Shown: positions 53,490 to 63,385, numbered from the stretch's first letter. The stretch is DNA of 64,000 bases from AWTP1-13 sp963827545 (GCA_963827545.1 CAWHBI010000031.1:1-64000), one strand, 5' to 3'. The notes: generated by a model from the sequence alone, not told the origin. Numbers and translations are program-made.

Positions 53490-55730
53490 ATGCCCCTTGC
53501 AGCCTATCTTCCCGAGCACATGGGCTCGGCCACCCTCACGCCGGCCGGACCCTTCATGGCCGGATCACACGCCGAGCTGGCACTGGTCTATACAGCTGGC
53601 ACATTCGGGATCGACGACAGCGGCATGCTCAAGGTGTCATGGCGGACGACCTCCGACATGGCCAAGCCGCAGTTCACCGAACCTTCTGCGCCAAACTACA
53701 CCACGGTCGAGGCGAGCAACGGTGCCGAGCTCGAGCACTGGATCGATCGCCTCAACATCCGGCCTTGGGTGAATACGCTCCTTATCCGCGTCGGGCGTGG
53801 CTTCCTCCGCGCAGGTGACACTTTGACCGTACGCTTCGGCGATCGTCGCAAGGGATCTCCGGGCCTGCGGCTGCAGACCAATTGCGAGGAGCGGTTCGAG
53901 CTCAAGGTCTATGTGGATGCCTTTGCGACCTACGAGTTCACCGAGATACCGCACTCGCCCGGCCTCACGCTCGTCCCCGGTCCGGCGGCGCGCTGGAAAG
54001 TGATCGTCCCCTCGCTCGTGGTCGCCGAGGAGCCGTTTCGTCTGGCAATCGTTGCCGAGGACTTGTGGGGCAACCCGACCCAGGTCAACCGATCGCTCCT
54101 TGTTGCGTCGTCGCGACCGATAGAGAACCTTCCTGCTCGCATTGTTTCGGCCCCGCAGCAAGGTCCGCTCGTCTTAGGTGATCTCAAGGTCTCCGAGCCT
54201 GGTGACGTGAGCTTGTGCGTCCGCACCGAGGCCGGCGAGGAACTGGCGCGCGCCAATCCGCTGCGTGTTGTTGCAAGAGCGCCGCTGCGGCGCTATTGGG
54301 GGGATTTGCATGGTCAAAGCGGAGAAACGGTCGGCACCAATCCGGCCGAGGGCTATTTCCGTTACGCCCGCGACAACGCCTTCGTCGATATCGTCGGGCA
54401 CCAGGGCAATGACTTTCAAATAACCGACCGGTTCTGGCAGGAACTCAACCGTCTGACCGCGGCATTCGACGAGCCGGGCCGCTTCGTGTGTGTGCCTGGC
54501 TACGAATGGTCCGGCAACACCGGTATGGGCGGCGACCGTAACGTCTTCTATCATCGGGAGGGCCGTCCGATCCATCGCTCATCCCGCATTCTCGTGGAAC
54601 GATCGGACCAGGCGAGTGGCGATTGCCACACGGCGAAGGACCTGTTCAGGGCGCTGGCGGGCGAGGACGCGGTTGTCATCGCCCATGTCGGTGGGCGCTA
54701 TGCCGATATCCGTTTTGCCCACGACGGTCGCCTCGAACGCGCCGTCGAGGTGCACTCCACCTGGGGCACATTCGAATGGCTGCTGCACGACGCGTTCGCA
54801 CAAGGTTATCGCGTCGGCGTCGTCTGCCACAGCGACGATCACAAGGGCCGGCCGGGCGCTACCAGGCCGGGCGCCTCGACCTTCGGAGCGATTGGCGGAC
54901 TCACCTGCTATCTCATGCCAGAACTGACGCGCGACGCGCTGTTCGACGCGCTGCGCCGGAGGCGTCACTATGGAACGACCGGCACGCGCCTCTTTATGGA
55001 CCTGTGCGGCACGTTCCGGGAGCCGGTAGCCGGTTTCTCCGAGGATCCGCAATTGGGCCCCGCACAGCAGCGACCCATGCGTGAAGCGATGATGGGCGAC
55101 ATCGTCCAGCCGGGCTCCGTGGAGATGAAGCTAGCGATCGAGGTCATTGGAACGGCACCGATCGAGAGACTTGACGTGTTGCACGGAACGGAAATAGCCC
55201 AGACCGTTCGTCCCTTCACCGCTGCAGATCTTGGCCGACGCGTGCGTGTGCTCTGGCAGGGCGCAGAATATCGCGGGCGCGGGCGCGAAACTCAATGGCA
55301 AGGCCGGCTCAAGCTCACCGGCAACCGCATCTTGAGATTTGCGTCGGTGAACTTTCTCAACCCCGAGCGACAGGTGTGCGAGACAGTTGCTGGCACTGCA
55401 TTAGCCTGGACCTCGGTGACCACTGGGAACCTCGCTGGCATCGACCTCTGGCTCGAACACGCCCGCCGTGGCTTGCTGGAACTGGAGACGAATATCCTTT
55501 CGGGCCGCGTCGACCTCGCCGCCCTCGCCGACGACACGATCACCTTCAATGGGGGCGGCCTCGACCGCAGACTGAGCGTCTATCGTCTCCCGGAAGCGGA
55601 TTGGAGCCACCGTATTGCATGCGAACACGTAGTGGCACGTACCGGCACTGCCGATCTCCCGGTCTATGTCCGAGTTACCCAGGCGGATTGTCACCAGGCT
55701 TGGTCTAGTCCGATCTATCTCATCGGGTGA
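53490..55730 (+). CDS. DUF3604 protein (PHP-like metal hydrolase)
   Basis: A 746-residue protein of the DUF3604 family, whose core resembles PHP-type phosphoesterases. RRYWGDLHGQSGETVG at about 266-281 supplies the metal-binding Asp/His, followed by GHQGNDFQI, CVPGYEWSGNTGMGGDRNVFY, AHVGGRYADI and HSDDHKGRPG, all His/Asp pieces fit for a metal site. An N-terminal beta region of about 260 residues and a beta tail surround it. No signal peptide is visible. Its regulation by the adjacent GntR and closeness to the monooxygenase and Bug genes suggest a hydrolase of the same catabolic pathway. Function unknown. Confidence 0.8.
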   Translation: MPLAAYLPEHMGSATLTPAGPFMAGSHAELALVYTAGTFGIDDSGMLKVSWRTTSDMAKPQFTEPSAPNYTTVEASNGAELEHWIDRLNIRPWVNTLLIRVGRGFLRAGDTLTVRFGDRRKGSPGLRLQTNCEERFELKVYVDAFATYEFTEIPHSPGLTLVPGPAARWKVIVPSLVVAEEPFRLAIVAEDLWGNPTQVNRSLLVASSRPIENLPARIVSAPQQGPLVLGDLKVSEPGDVSLCVRTEAGEELARANPLRVVARAPLRRYWGDLHGQSGETVGTNPAEGYFRYARDNAFVDIVGHQGNDFQITDRFWQELNRLTAAFDEPGRFVCVPGYEWSGNTGMGGDRNVFYHREGRPIHRSSRILVERSDQASGDCHTAKDLFRALAGEDAVVIAHVGGRYADIRFAHDGRLERAVEVHSTWGTFEWLLHDAFAQGYRVGVVCHSDDHKGRPGATRPGASTFGAIGGLTCYLMPELTRDALFDALRRRRHYGTTGTRLFMDLCGTFREPVAGFSEDPQLGPAQQRPMREAMMGDIVQPGSVEMKLAIEVIGTAPIERLDVLHGTEIAQTVRPFTAADLGRRVRVLWQGAEYRGRGRETQWQGRLKLTGNRILRFASVNFLNPERQVCETVAGTALAWTSVTTGNLAGIDLWLEHARRGLLELETNILSGRVDLAALADDTITFNGGGLDRRLSVYRLPEADWSHRIACEHVVARTGTADLPVYVRVTQADCHQAWSSPIYLIG

Positions 55731-55951
55731 GCTGAACCAGGGGCTTGCGGTGTTGACCAATAGGAGCCCGGCCGTCGGTTCGCCGGCCACGCCCCCGACT
55801 TGTAGAGAGCGTGGCAATCCCACCACGCGCCAGGGCATTTGCTGCCTCACTGCGCCGGTTTCGATATCAATACGCTGCGAACACAAATATCGCTGCGGGA
55901 TCAATGCATTTTCCCCGATTCATCACCACAGATCGCAGCAGAGGGCAGCAC

Positions 55952-56284
55952 ATGAAGAAGGTTCCTATGAGCATCCCCCGGGTTGCTCCCACAACGAAGC
56001 CGAAAACCGAAACCGTCACGCTCCGCCACTTGGCCATGGCCTTGGCCGAGACCTCCGGCCTGAAAAAGGCGCAGGTCAACGACATGCTCATGGGGCTGGT
56101 TGAGGACGTCGCCAAGCATCTCAAGAAGGGCCGGCGCATTCGTCTCAACGGCCTGGGCATCATCCAGGTGCGCAAGCGCAAGGCGCGCATGGGCCGCAAC
56201 CCGGCAACCGGCGAGGCCATCAAGATCAAGGCCAGCAAGAAGATCGCCTTCCGCGCCGCCAAAGATCTCAAAGAAGCCATCTGA
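55952..56284 (+). CDS. HU-family DNA-binding protein
   Basis: A 110-residue nucleoid protein. VTLRHLAMALAETSGLKKAQVNDMLMGLVEDVAKHLKKGRRIRLNGLGIIQVRKRKARMGRNPATGEAIKIKASKKIAFRAAKDLKEAI is a full HU fold (N-terminal helices, then the DNA-binding beta arm with GRNPATGE). It carries an N-terminal extension of about 20 residues (IPRVAPTTKPKTET) that ordinary HupB lacks. Starts at 55952 and 55967 are both possible; the second has GAAGG five bases upstream. A strong terminator follows at 56309. Confidence 0.93.
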   Translation: MKKVPMSIPRVAPTTKPKTETVTLRHLAMALAETSGLKKAQVNDMLMGLVEDVAKHLKKGRRIRLNGLGIIQVRKRKARMGRNPATGEAIKIKASKKIAFRAAKDLKEAI

Positions 56285-56308
56285 CCGGCCACGACCTGAC
56301 TTCGCTTC

Positions 56309-56334
56309 AGCCCCGCCCCGGCGGGGCTTTTTTT
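56309..56334 (+). terminator. Rho-independent terminator of the HU gene
   Basis: A perfect nine-base stem AGCCCCGCC / GGCGGGGCT around CC, followed directly by seven T residues. It lies 25 bases after the HU stop. This is the clearest intrinsic terminator in the window. Confidence 0.93.
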
Positions 56335-56476
56335 GTCGTGTGCCGCACCCCAACTGCCCAAACTATAGGCTTCGGGATCAAGGGCTTCTGCGCTACTGCA
56401 TAGATATCGCGCGGACCGCCCGCGAACGGGGATGAACCCCGGTCGCCCCTGTGAGGGCTCGCGCGCCGCGGATGCC

Positions 56477-59400
56477 ATGGCCCTTCACGTCGCCCTCACG
56501 CACCTGACGCGCTACCGCTTCAGCCGCCCGGTGGACCTCGGGCCGCACGTCGTGCGGCTGCGGCCGGCCCCGCACTGTCGCACGCCGATTCTCGCCTATT
56601 CGCTGCGGATCACGCCGGCGCCACACTTCCTCAACTGGCAGCAGGACCCTTTCGGCAACTTCCTGGCGCGCGTGGTGGTGCCGGACAAAGCGAAGGAGTT
56701 CACGGCAACGGTCGACCTCGTCGCCGACATGGCCATCATCAACCCGTTCGACTTCTTCGTTGAGGAAGGCGCGGCGAGCTGGCCGTTCGCCTATGAGCCC
56801 GTGCTCGCTCACGAGCTCAAGCCCTATCTCGAGCCGCTGCCGGGCACGCCGCTGCTGGATAGCTATCTCGGCAAGATCGCAGGTTCTGGCACGACCACCA
56901 TCGATTTCATCTGCGACCTCAACCGCAGGCTGAGCCGTGACATCGCCTATCGCTTGCGCATGGAGCCGGGCGTGCAGACGCCTGATGAGACGCTGGCAAG
57001 CCGCTCCGGTTCCTGCCGCGACAGCGGCTGGCTGCTGGTGCAGGTCCTGAGACGTGTCGGCCTAGCCGCACGGTTCGTGTCTGGCTATCTGATCCAGCTG
57101 CGGCCGGACGTGGGCGCGGCCGATGGCCCCGCGCCCAGGTCGGATGATTTCACCGATCTGCATGCTTGGGCCGAAGTCTATATTCCCGGCGCCGGGTGGA
57201 TCGGGCTCGATCCCACATCAGGCCTGCTCGCTGGCGAGGGGCATATTCCGCTGGCGGCAACGCCCTCGCCGATCAGCGCGGCGCCTATCACGGGCACGCA
57301 CGGAACGGCGGAAGTGGATTTCTCGTTCGCCATGCGCATCGAGCGCCTGCGCGAGACGCCGCGCGTCAGCAAGCCGTACGACGATGATCAGTGGCAGGGG
57401 ATCCTCGCGGTGGGCGCTGCCGTGGAGCAAAGGCTCAGGGCTGGCGATGTGCGCCTCAGCATCGGCGGCGAGCCGACGTTCGTGGCGCTGGGCGACAGCG
57501 AGGCGCTGGAGTGGAACATCGCTGCCCTCGGCCCGACCAAGCGCGACTACGCCGAAGGGCTGGCGCGCCGCCTGTGCGGGCGCTTTGCCAAGGGCGGCCT
57601 GTTGCACCACGGCCAAGGCAAGTGGTACCCGGGCGAGGCGGCCGCCCGATGGGCCTTCGCCATCTACTGGCGCGGCGACGGCGAGCCGCTGTGGCGAGTC
57701 GCCGGGCTCATCGCCGAGGAGAAGGCCGAGCAATCCGCGACGACAGCCGATGCGGAGCGATTTGCCAGCGAGCTGTGCCGCGCGCTCGGTCTGCCCAGCG
57801 ACAGCGTCATCCCGGCTTACGAGGATGCCGCGCACTTTATGCTCGTGGAGCAGAAGCTGCCGCTCGGCGTTGCGCCCGAGGCCAACGCGCTCGCCGAGCC
57901 GGCCGAGCGCGAGCGCCTGATGCGCGCCTTCGACCGGGGCCTGGACAAGCCGGCCGGCTACGTGCTGCCGCTGCTCATGACGCAGACGGGGAACGGCAGG
58001 CAGGGGTTCATTACGGAGGGCTGGGCGTTTCGGCGCGGACACCTGTTCCTGATCCCCGGCGATTCGCCCATCGGCCTGCGGCTGCCGCTGGCCGGCCTGG
58101 CCGAGATCAGCTTCGTCGACTATCCGCACGTGCTGCCGGCAGATCCCTTCGCGGACCCCCACAAGCTGCCCATGCGGCCCGACGCTCAGGAACCGTGCCA
58201 CGCCAATGCGGATCAATCGCCGGTTGTCGCTTCGGAGGGACAGCCGGTGCGAACGGCGCTCGCCGTTGAGCTGCGCGACGGGTATGTGTGGGCGTTCCTG
58301 CCGCCGCTTGCCGATGGCCAGGACTACGCCGCGCTGATCGCCGCCATCGAGGCAACCGCGGCCAGGGTGCAGCAACCCGTCCGCCTGGAAGGCTACCCGC
58401 CCCCGTTCGACCCGCGCATCAAATTCATCAAGGTGACGCCCGACCCTGGCGTCATCGAGGTCAATGTGCACCCAGCGGCTTCCTGGGACGAGGCCGTCGA
58501 AATTACGACGACCATCTACGAGGAGGCCGCGCAGATCGGGCTTGGCGCCGAGAAGTTCAGGCTGGACGGCCGCCATCTCGGTACCGGCGGCGGGAACCAC
58601 ATCGTCCTCGGCGCCACCACGCCCGCCGACAGCCCGTTCCTGCGTCGGCCGGACCTGCTGGGGAGCATCATCGCCTACTGGCAGAACCACCCCTCGCTGT
58701 CCTACCTGTTCGCCGGCCAGTTCGTTGGGGCCACCAGCCAGGCGCCGCGCGTAGACGAGGCGCGGCACGAGGCGCTCTATGAGCTTGAGATCGCGCTCCG
58801 GCAGCTTCCCGATCCCGGCAGCACAGTGGCGCCCTGGCTGGTGGATCGTCTCTTCCGCAATCTGCTCGTGGACGTCACCGGCAATACGCACCGGGCGGAA
58901 ATCTGCATCGACAAGCTCTATTCGCCCGAAGGCCCGATGGGCCGCCTGGGCTTGGTGGAGTTCCGCGCCTTCGAGATGCCGCCGCACGCGCGCATGAGCC
59001 TCGCCCAACAACTGCTGATGCGCGCGCTGGTGGCCAGGTTCTGGGAGCGGCCCTATCGCCAGAAGCTGGTGCGATGGGGGACGGTGCTGCACGACCGCTT
59101 CATGCTGCCGCATTTCCTCTGGGCCGACTTCGAGAGCGTGATCGGCGGCTTGCGGGACGCCGGCCTGCCGCTCGATGCACAGTGGTTCGTTCCCCACTTC
59201 GAGTTCCGCTTTCCCGTGTTGGGCACGATCGAGCGGGCCGGAGTGGCTCTCGAATTGCGTCAGGCGCTCGAGCCATGGCCCGTACTTGGGGAGCACAGCG
59301 GACCCGGCGGCACCACAAGGCCGGTTGACTCATCGTTGGACCGCATACAGGTGCGCGTGCGGGGCATGCGCGGCGATCGCTACACGGTGATCTGCAACGG

Positions 59401-59752
59401 CTATCCGATGCCGCTCGCATCCACAGGAGCCGCCGGTGAGGCGGTGGCCGGTGTGCGCTTCCGCGCCTGGCCCGCCAGCGAGGGCTTCCATCCAACGATC
59501 CCACCGCACGTGCCGCTGACCTTCGACGTGTTCGACGCCTGGAACGGCCGGTCGATCGGCGGTTGCCGATACCATGCGGTACACCCGGGCGGCCGTAATT
59601 TCCAAACCCACCCGGTGAACGCGCTGGAAGCCGAGAGCCGCCGCCTTGCCCTGTTCGAGGCCATGGGCCATTCGCCAGGAAGGTCACCCCCCAAGGCGGC
59701 GGGGGTGCATCCGGATTTCCCGCTCACCCTTGACCTGCGCCGGGTGGGATAG
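56477..59752 (+). CDS. Transglutaminase-like protein with DUF2126
   Basis: A 1091-residue protein. The N-terminal 300 residues form a bacterial transglutaminase-like (papain-fold) domain: leader VALTHLTRYRFSRPVDLGPHVVRLRP, C180 in RSGSCRDSGWLLVQVLRR, H229 in DLHAWAEVYIPGAGW and the Asp in GLDPTSG. The rest is the DUF2126 region, with GDVRLSIGGEPTFVALGD, WYPGEAAARWAFAIYWRGDG, RLDGRHLGTGGGNHIVLG and EFRAFEMPPHARMSLAQQLL. The DUF2126 part has been viewed as an amidoligase-like (glutamine-synthetase-related) domain. It is the first of three co-directional genes and is thought, from conserved neighbourhoods, to help in peptide ligation or modification. Confidence 0.88.
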   Translation: MALHVALTHLTRYRFSRPVDLGPHVVRLRPAPHCRTPILAYSLRITPAPHFLNWQQDPFGNFLARVVVPDKAKEFTATVDLVADMAIINPFDFFVEEGAASWPFAYEPVLAHELKPYLEPLPGTPLLDSYLGKIAGSGTTTIDFICDLNRRLSRDIAYRLRMEPGVQTPDETLASRSGSCRDSGWLLVQVLRRVGLAARFVSGYLIQLRPDVGAADGPAPRSDDFTDLHAWAEVYIPGAGWIGLDPTSGLLAGEGHIPLAATPSPISAAPITGTHGTAEVDFSFAMRIERLRETPRVSKPYDDDQWQGILAVGAAVEQRLRAGDVRLSIGGEPTFVALGDSEALEWNIAALGPTKRDYAEGLARRLCGRFAKGGLLHHGQGKWYPGEAAARWAFAIYWRGDGEPLWRVAGLIAEEKAEQSATTADAERFASELCRALGLPSDSVIPAYEDAAHFMLVEQKLPLGVAPEANALAEPAERERLMRAFDRGLDKPAGYVLPLLMTQTGNGRQGFITEGWAFRRGHLFLIPGDSPIGLRLPLAGLAEISFVDYPHVLPADPFADPHKLPMRPDAQEPCHANADQSPVVASEGQPVRTALAVELRDGYVWAFLPPLADGQDYAALIAAIEATAARVQQPVRLEGYPPPFDPRIKFIKVTPDPGVIEVNVHPAASWDEAVEITTTIYEEAAQIGLGAEKFRLDGRHLGTGGGNHIVLGATTPADSPFLRRPDLLGSIIAYWQNHPSLSYLFAGQFVGATSQAPRVDEARHEALYELEIALRQLPDPGSTVAPWLVDRLFRNLLVDVTGNTHRAEICIDKLYSPEGPMGRLGLVEFRAFEMPPHARMSLAQQLLMRALVARFWERPYRQKLVRWGTVLHDRFMLPHFLWADFESVIGGLRDAGLPLDAQWFVPHFEFRFPVLGTIERAGVALELRQALEPWPVLGEHSGPGGTTRPVDSSLDRIQVRVRGMRGDRYTVICNGYPMPLASTGAAGEAVAGVRFRAWPASEGFHPTIPPHVPLTFDVFDAWNGRSIGGCRYHAVHPGGRNFQTHPVNALEAESRRLALFEAMGHSPGRSPPKAAGVHPDFPLTLDLRRVG

Positions 59753-59929
59753 GGGGCGGTTAACCTGCGGCGGGACGGCCGGTAGCGTGTCATACGCGCA
59801 ACGGTTAGCGTCTGTTGTGCTGCAGGAGCGGAGCCGGGCTAGCGGGTTCGGCCGGGTACGAAATAGCGTCGCGGGCGAATCGGCCGAGAGGCAGGAGCAG
59901 GACAAAGTCGGAGGAACGACTACCCGGCA

Positions 59930-62500
59930 ATGAGCAGGAGCGCCCATGCAACGGAGTTTCCGAGCGACCTGACGCGGGGCTATCGGGCCGGGTCCGGAGG
60001 TTTTGACGAGCTTGCCGAAAGTTCGGGCGCATTCAGGCCGCACTGGGAACCGCTGCTGCAGGCGCTCGAGGCACTCGCCCCGGCGACGCGCGCCCTGCGC
60101 ATGGAGCAGCTCAACGCCAGGGTGCGCGAGACGGGGATTGCCTACGACCTGTTCTCCGATCCGGCCAGCACCACCCAACCCTGGCGCGTCGACCTCGTTC
60201 CGCTCATCATTCCAGCTGAGGAGTGGCGCGCGCTCGAGCGCGCGCTGATCCAGCGGGCCAGGCTGTTCGAGGCCATCCTCGCAGACCTCTACGGGCCGCA
60301 GGAGCTGCTCGCGTCCGGCGCCATCCCACATCAGCTGGTGTTCAGCGATCCCTCCTACTTGCGGCCTTGCCAGAACCTGCGGCCGGCAGAAGGCTTCATC
60401 CAGTTCTTCGCCACCGACATCGCACGCGGGCCGGACGGGCGCTGGCGCGTGATCGACACGCACACGGAGACACCGGCCGGCATCGGCTACGCACTGGCCA
60501 ACCGCATGGTGCACACCAACGTGGCGGGCGACATCTTCGCCGCCTGCAAGGGATTGCGGCTGGCCCCGTTCTTCCAACAGATGCAGGCGTCGCTCGCGCG
60601 ACGCGCCGATCGTCCAGACCCCGCCATTGCCCTGCTGACGCCGGGGCCCCGCCACAACGATTTCTTCAGCCACGCGTACCTCGCGCGCTATCTCGGGCTG
60701 ATGCTCGTGGAAGGTGGAGACCTGCGCGCAACTGGGAATAGCGTTTCGCTCAAGACCCTGCATGGGCTGATGCCGGTGGATCTGATCGTGCGCTGCGTCG
60801 CCGGGGCCGTGGCCGACCCGCTGGAGCTCGATTCGTCGGGCTTTGCTGGCCCGGTTGGCCTGCTGCAGGCGGTGCGCCGGCATCCCGACTTCGTCGTCAA
60901 TGCGCTGGGTTCGGCGCTGGCCGAGAACCGGGGCTTGAGCGCTTACCTGCCGAAACTGGCCGAGATGATTGTGGGCGAAGAGCTGCTGATCGCCGACGGG
61001 TCGAGGTGGTGGCTGGGAGACCCGGCCAATCGCGGCCACGTACTGGACAACATCGAGCAGATGGTGATCCGGCCGGCGCACGAGGGCACCGCGAGGCCGG
61101 GCCGGGCCATCCCGGGCATCGATCCCGCGCGGCTGGGACCCACTGAGCTGGACACGCTGCTGCAGGAGATCGAGATCAGAGGCGCCTCCCTGGTGGCGGA
61201 AGCGAAAATCGGATTCGGCACGACGCCCTCGCTCACGTCCGCGGGGCTGGTGCCCAAGCCCTATGCGTTGCGCCTGTTCGTGACCGCGACCAGCAGCGGC
61301 TTCGCGGTCATGCCGGGCGGGCTGGCGATGACCGTTGACCCCGATCAGACGGTGGCGCTCAGTGCGCCCGACGGAGAGTCGCGCGACGTGTGGGTCGTCA
61401 GCGATACGGTGCCGCCCCCGTTCACCAGCCTGTGGCGGCCGGCGATCGAGGCCGCGCGGGTCGAGCGTGCACCACAGGACCTGCCGAGCCGGACCGCCGA
61501 CAATCTGTTCTGGCTCGGCCGCTACACCGAGCGCGCCGACTGGACGATGCGCGTTGTTCGTATCTGCCTGAGCCGGCTCCAGGAGGACAGCGCGCCGCGC
61601 CAGGAGCTGCGGGCGAGCCGCACGGCAATCGAGATCCTGCTCTCCAAGGAGGAGGGCAAGGTGCCCGGGGCGCAGGTGCCGACGGATGCCAGGCTCATCG
61701 AGCAGCTGGCCCGTAACCTCATGACATCGGCGGAGTGGTATTTCGGCCTGCCGCGCACGCTCGACAGCATCCACCGCGTGGCCAGCATCACGCGCGACCG
61801 GCTATCGCTGGAGGCGTGGCGCACGCTCAATGACTTCTACGCCAGCCGGCGCTGGCGCGCCGACGCCATGCCGACCGCAACGGCCAACTCGCTGCGCCTC
61901 TTAGACGACGGCCTGCGTGTGCTGGCGGCGTTCCATGGGCTCACCCACGAGAACATGACACGCAACTTCGGCTGGTCGTTCCTGGACATGGGGCGACGTC
62001 TGGAACGCGCGCGCAACCTGACCGAGGTGCTGCTGGGCATCTTCGGCAAGGTCGGCAACGGCGAGGATGAATCGGGTAGCCTGCTCTTCACCCTCGAGCT
62101 GGCGGACAGCTTCATCACCTATCGCTCGCGCTACCGGCTCGAACCACTGCTCCCGCTCCTGCTCGATCTCCTGCTGATCGACGAGGGCAATCCGCGCAGC
62201 GTCGCGTTCCAACTGGCGGAGCTCGCGCGGCACATCGATTCCCTGCCCCAGTCCAGCGAGGGCGGCGCGCGCATCGAGGAGCAGCGTATGGCCTTGTCGC
62301 TGCTGACCGGCGTACGCCTCGCCGACGTCACCCTGCTGGCCAAGACCGAGCCGGATGGCGCGCGCCCGAACTTGCAGAAGCTGCTTAACGAGCAGAACTC
62401 GGCCTTGCCCGTCCTCTCCGACATCATCGGGCGGCGCTATTTCAATCTCGTCGAGAAGGGCGCCAAGTGGGTGCGTGCGCGTTCGCGCGACGAGCCATGA
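59930..62500 (+). CDS. Circularly permuted ATP-grasp / alpha-E fusion protein
   Basis: An 856-residue fusion. The first 480 residues are a circularly permuted type 2 ATP-grasp domain: NARVRETGIAYDLFSDP, RARLFEAILADLYGPQELLASG, YLRPCQNLRPAEGFIQFFATDIARGPDGRWRVIDTHTETPAGIGYALANR, and GPRHNDFFSHAYLARYLGLMLVEGGDL. The last 330 are the all-helical alpha-E (DUF403) domain starting at PSRTADNLFWLGRYTERADWTMRVVR. In many genomes these are two genes; here they are fused. It overlaps the next gene by four bases (ATGA). A peptide-bond-forming ligase of unknown product is inferred. The 177-base gap before it holds no gene. Confidence 0.9.
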   Translation: MSRSAHATEFPSDLTRGYRAGSGGFDELAESSGAFRPHWEPLLQALEALAPATRALRMEQLNARVRETGIAYDLFSDPASTTQPWRVDLVPLIIPAEEWRALERALIQRARLFEAILADLYGPQELLASGAIPHQLVFSDPSYLRPCQNLRPAEGFIQFFATDIARGPDGRWRVIDTHTETPAGIGYALANRMVHTNVAGDIFAACKGLRLAPFFQQMQASLARRADRPDPAIALLTPGPRHNDFFSHAYLARYLGLMLVEGGDLRATGNSVSLKTLHGLMPVDLIVRCVAGAVADPLELDSSGFAGPVGLLQAVRRHPDFVVNALGSALAENRGLSAYLPKLAEMIVGEELLIADGSRWWLGDPANRGHVLDNIEQMVIRPAHEGTARPGRAIPGIDPARLGPTELDTLLQEIEIRGASLVAEAKIGFGTTPSLTSAGLVPKPYALRLFVTATSSGFAVMPGGLAMTVDPDQTVALSAPDGESRDVWVVSDTVPPPFTSLWRPAIEAARVERAPQDLPSRTADNLFWLGRYTERADWTMRVVRICLSRLQEDSAPRQELRASRTAIEILLSKEEGKVPGAQVPTDARLIEQLARNLMTSAEWYFGLPRTLDSIHRVASITRDRLSLEAWRTLNDFYASRRWRADAMPTATANSLRLLDDGLRVLAAFHGLTHENMTRNFGWSFLDMGRRLERARNLTEVLLGIFGKVGNGEDESGSLLFTLELADSFITYRSRYRLEPLLPLLLDLLLIDEGNPRSVAFQLAELARHIDSLPQSSEGGARIEEQRMALSLLTGVRLADVTLLAKTEPDGARPNLQKLLNEQNSALPVLSDIIGRRYFNLVEKGAKWVRARSRDEP

Positions 62501-63369
62501 TGTTCGACGTCAGCCACCGCACCACCTACACCTACAGCAAGCCTGTCCTCCAATCGGAGCACCTGGTCCACATGACTCCGCGGCCGGCGCCGCGGCAGAT
62601 CGTGCACCGCCACAGCCTGCTGATCGAGCCGGCTCCTTCGTCGAATGTCTCGCTCACGGATTATTTCGGCAACAGCAGCGCCATATTGACGATCGAGGAC
62701 GAGCATTCCGAGCTGGTCATCCACGCCCGCAGCACCGTCGAGGTGCGGGCCCCCGACCTGCCGATGCCTGGCCTGTCCACGCCCTGGGAGCAGGTCGCGG
62801 CCAAAACCAGGCGGAATGGCGGGCTGGACATCGGCGTTCTGCAGTTCGCCAGCACCTCGCGCCACACCAGGGTCGTGCGCGAGGCGGTCGACTATGCCCG
62901 CCCGTCGTTTGCCCCGCAGCGGCCCGTCCTCGACGCCACGCTGGACCTGACCCGCCGCATCTACGAGGATTTCATGTTCGACAGCACAGCGACGGACATC
63001 TCCACGCCCGTGTCGCACGTGCTGCAGGAGCGGCGCGGCGTCTGCCAGGACTTTGCGCACCTGGCGCTCACCTGCTTCAGGGCCTTCGGGCTGCCGGCGC
63101 GCTACGTCAGTGGCTATCTCCTCACCTACCCGCCGCCGGGCATGGAGAAGCTGCAGGGCGCCGATGCGTCGCATGCCTGGATCTCGGTGTGGGCGCCGGA
63201 GGCAGGATGGGTCGATTTCGATCCCACTAACGGGATCATGCCGACGAACGAGCACATTACAGTCGCCTACGGGCGCGACTACGATGACGTGAGCCCCATC
63301 AGCGGCGTGCTGCTCGGCGGCAGCCGGCAGAAGATGACGATTGCGGTGGACGTGACGGTTGCCGGCTGA
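62497..63369 (+). CDS. Transglutaminase family protein
   Basis: A 290-residue protein with an N-terminal beta domain (FDVSHRTTYTYSKPVLQSEHLVHMTPR) and a transglutaminase-like core. The triad is C183 (GVCQDFAHLAL), H226 (ASHAWISVWAPEAGW) and the Asp in DFDPTNG. Such bacterial members usually act as cysteine proteases or peptide ligases rather than crosslinking enzymes. It starts within the stop of the ATP-grasp gene and ends the cluster; coxG converges 16 bases away. A proteasome-like (Anbu) gene that often follows in other genomes is not seen. Confidence 0.93.
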   Translation: MMFDVSHRTTYTYSKPVLQSEHLVHMTPRPAPRQIVHRHSLLIEPAPSSNVSLTDYFGNSSAILTIEDEHSELVIHARSTVEVRAPDLPMPGLSTPWEQVAAKTRRNGGLDIGVLQFASTSRHTRVVREAVDYARPSFAPQRPVLDATLDLTRRIYEDFMFDSTATDISTPVSHVLQERRGVCQDFAHLALTCFRAFGLPARYVSGYLLTYPPPGMEKLQGADASHAWISVWAPEAGWVDFDPTNGIMPTNEHITVAYGRDYDDVSPISGVLLGGSRQKMTIAVDVTVAG

Positions 63370-63385
63370 GCGCGGCGCAAGGCGA

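Noticed and set aside
57218..59296. 692-codon open frame antisense to the DUF2126 gene
   Set aside because: Shadow of a strong coding region; no motifs.
59684..61774. 696-codon open frame antisense to the ATP-grasp gene
   Set aside because: Shadow of a strong coding region; it also runs through the intergenic gap and into the neighbouring gene.
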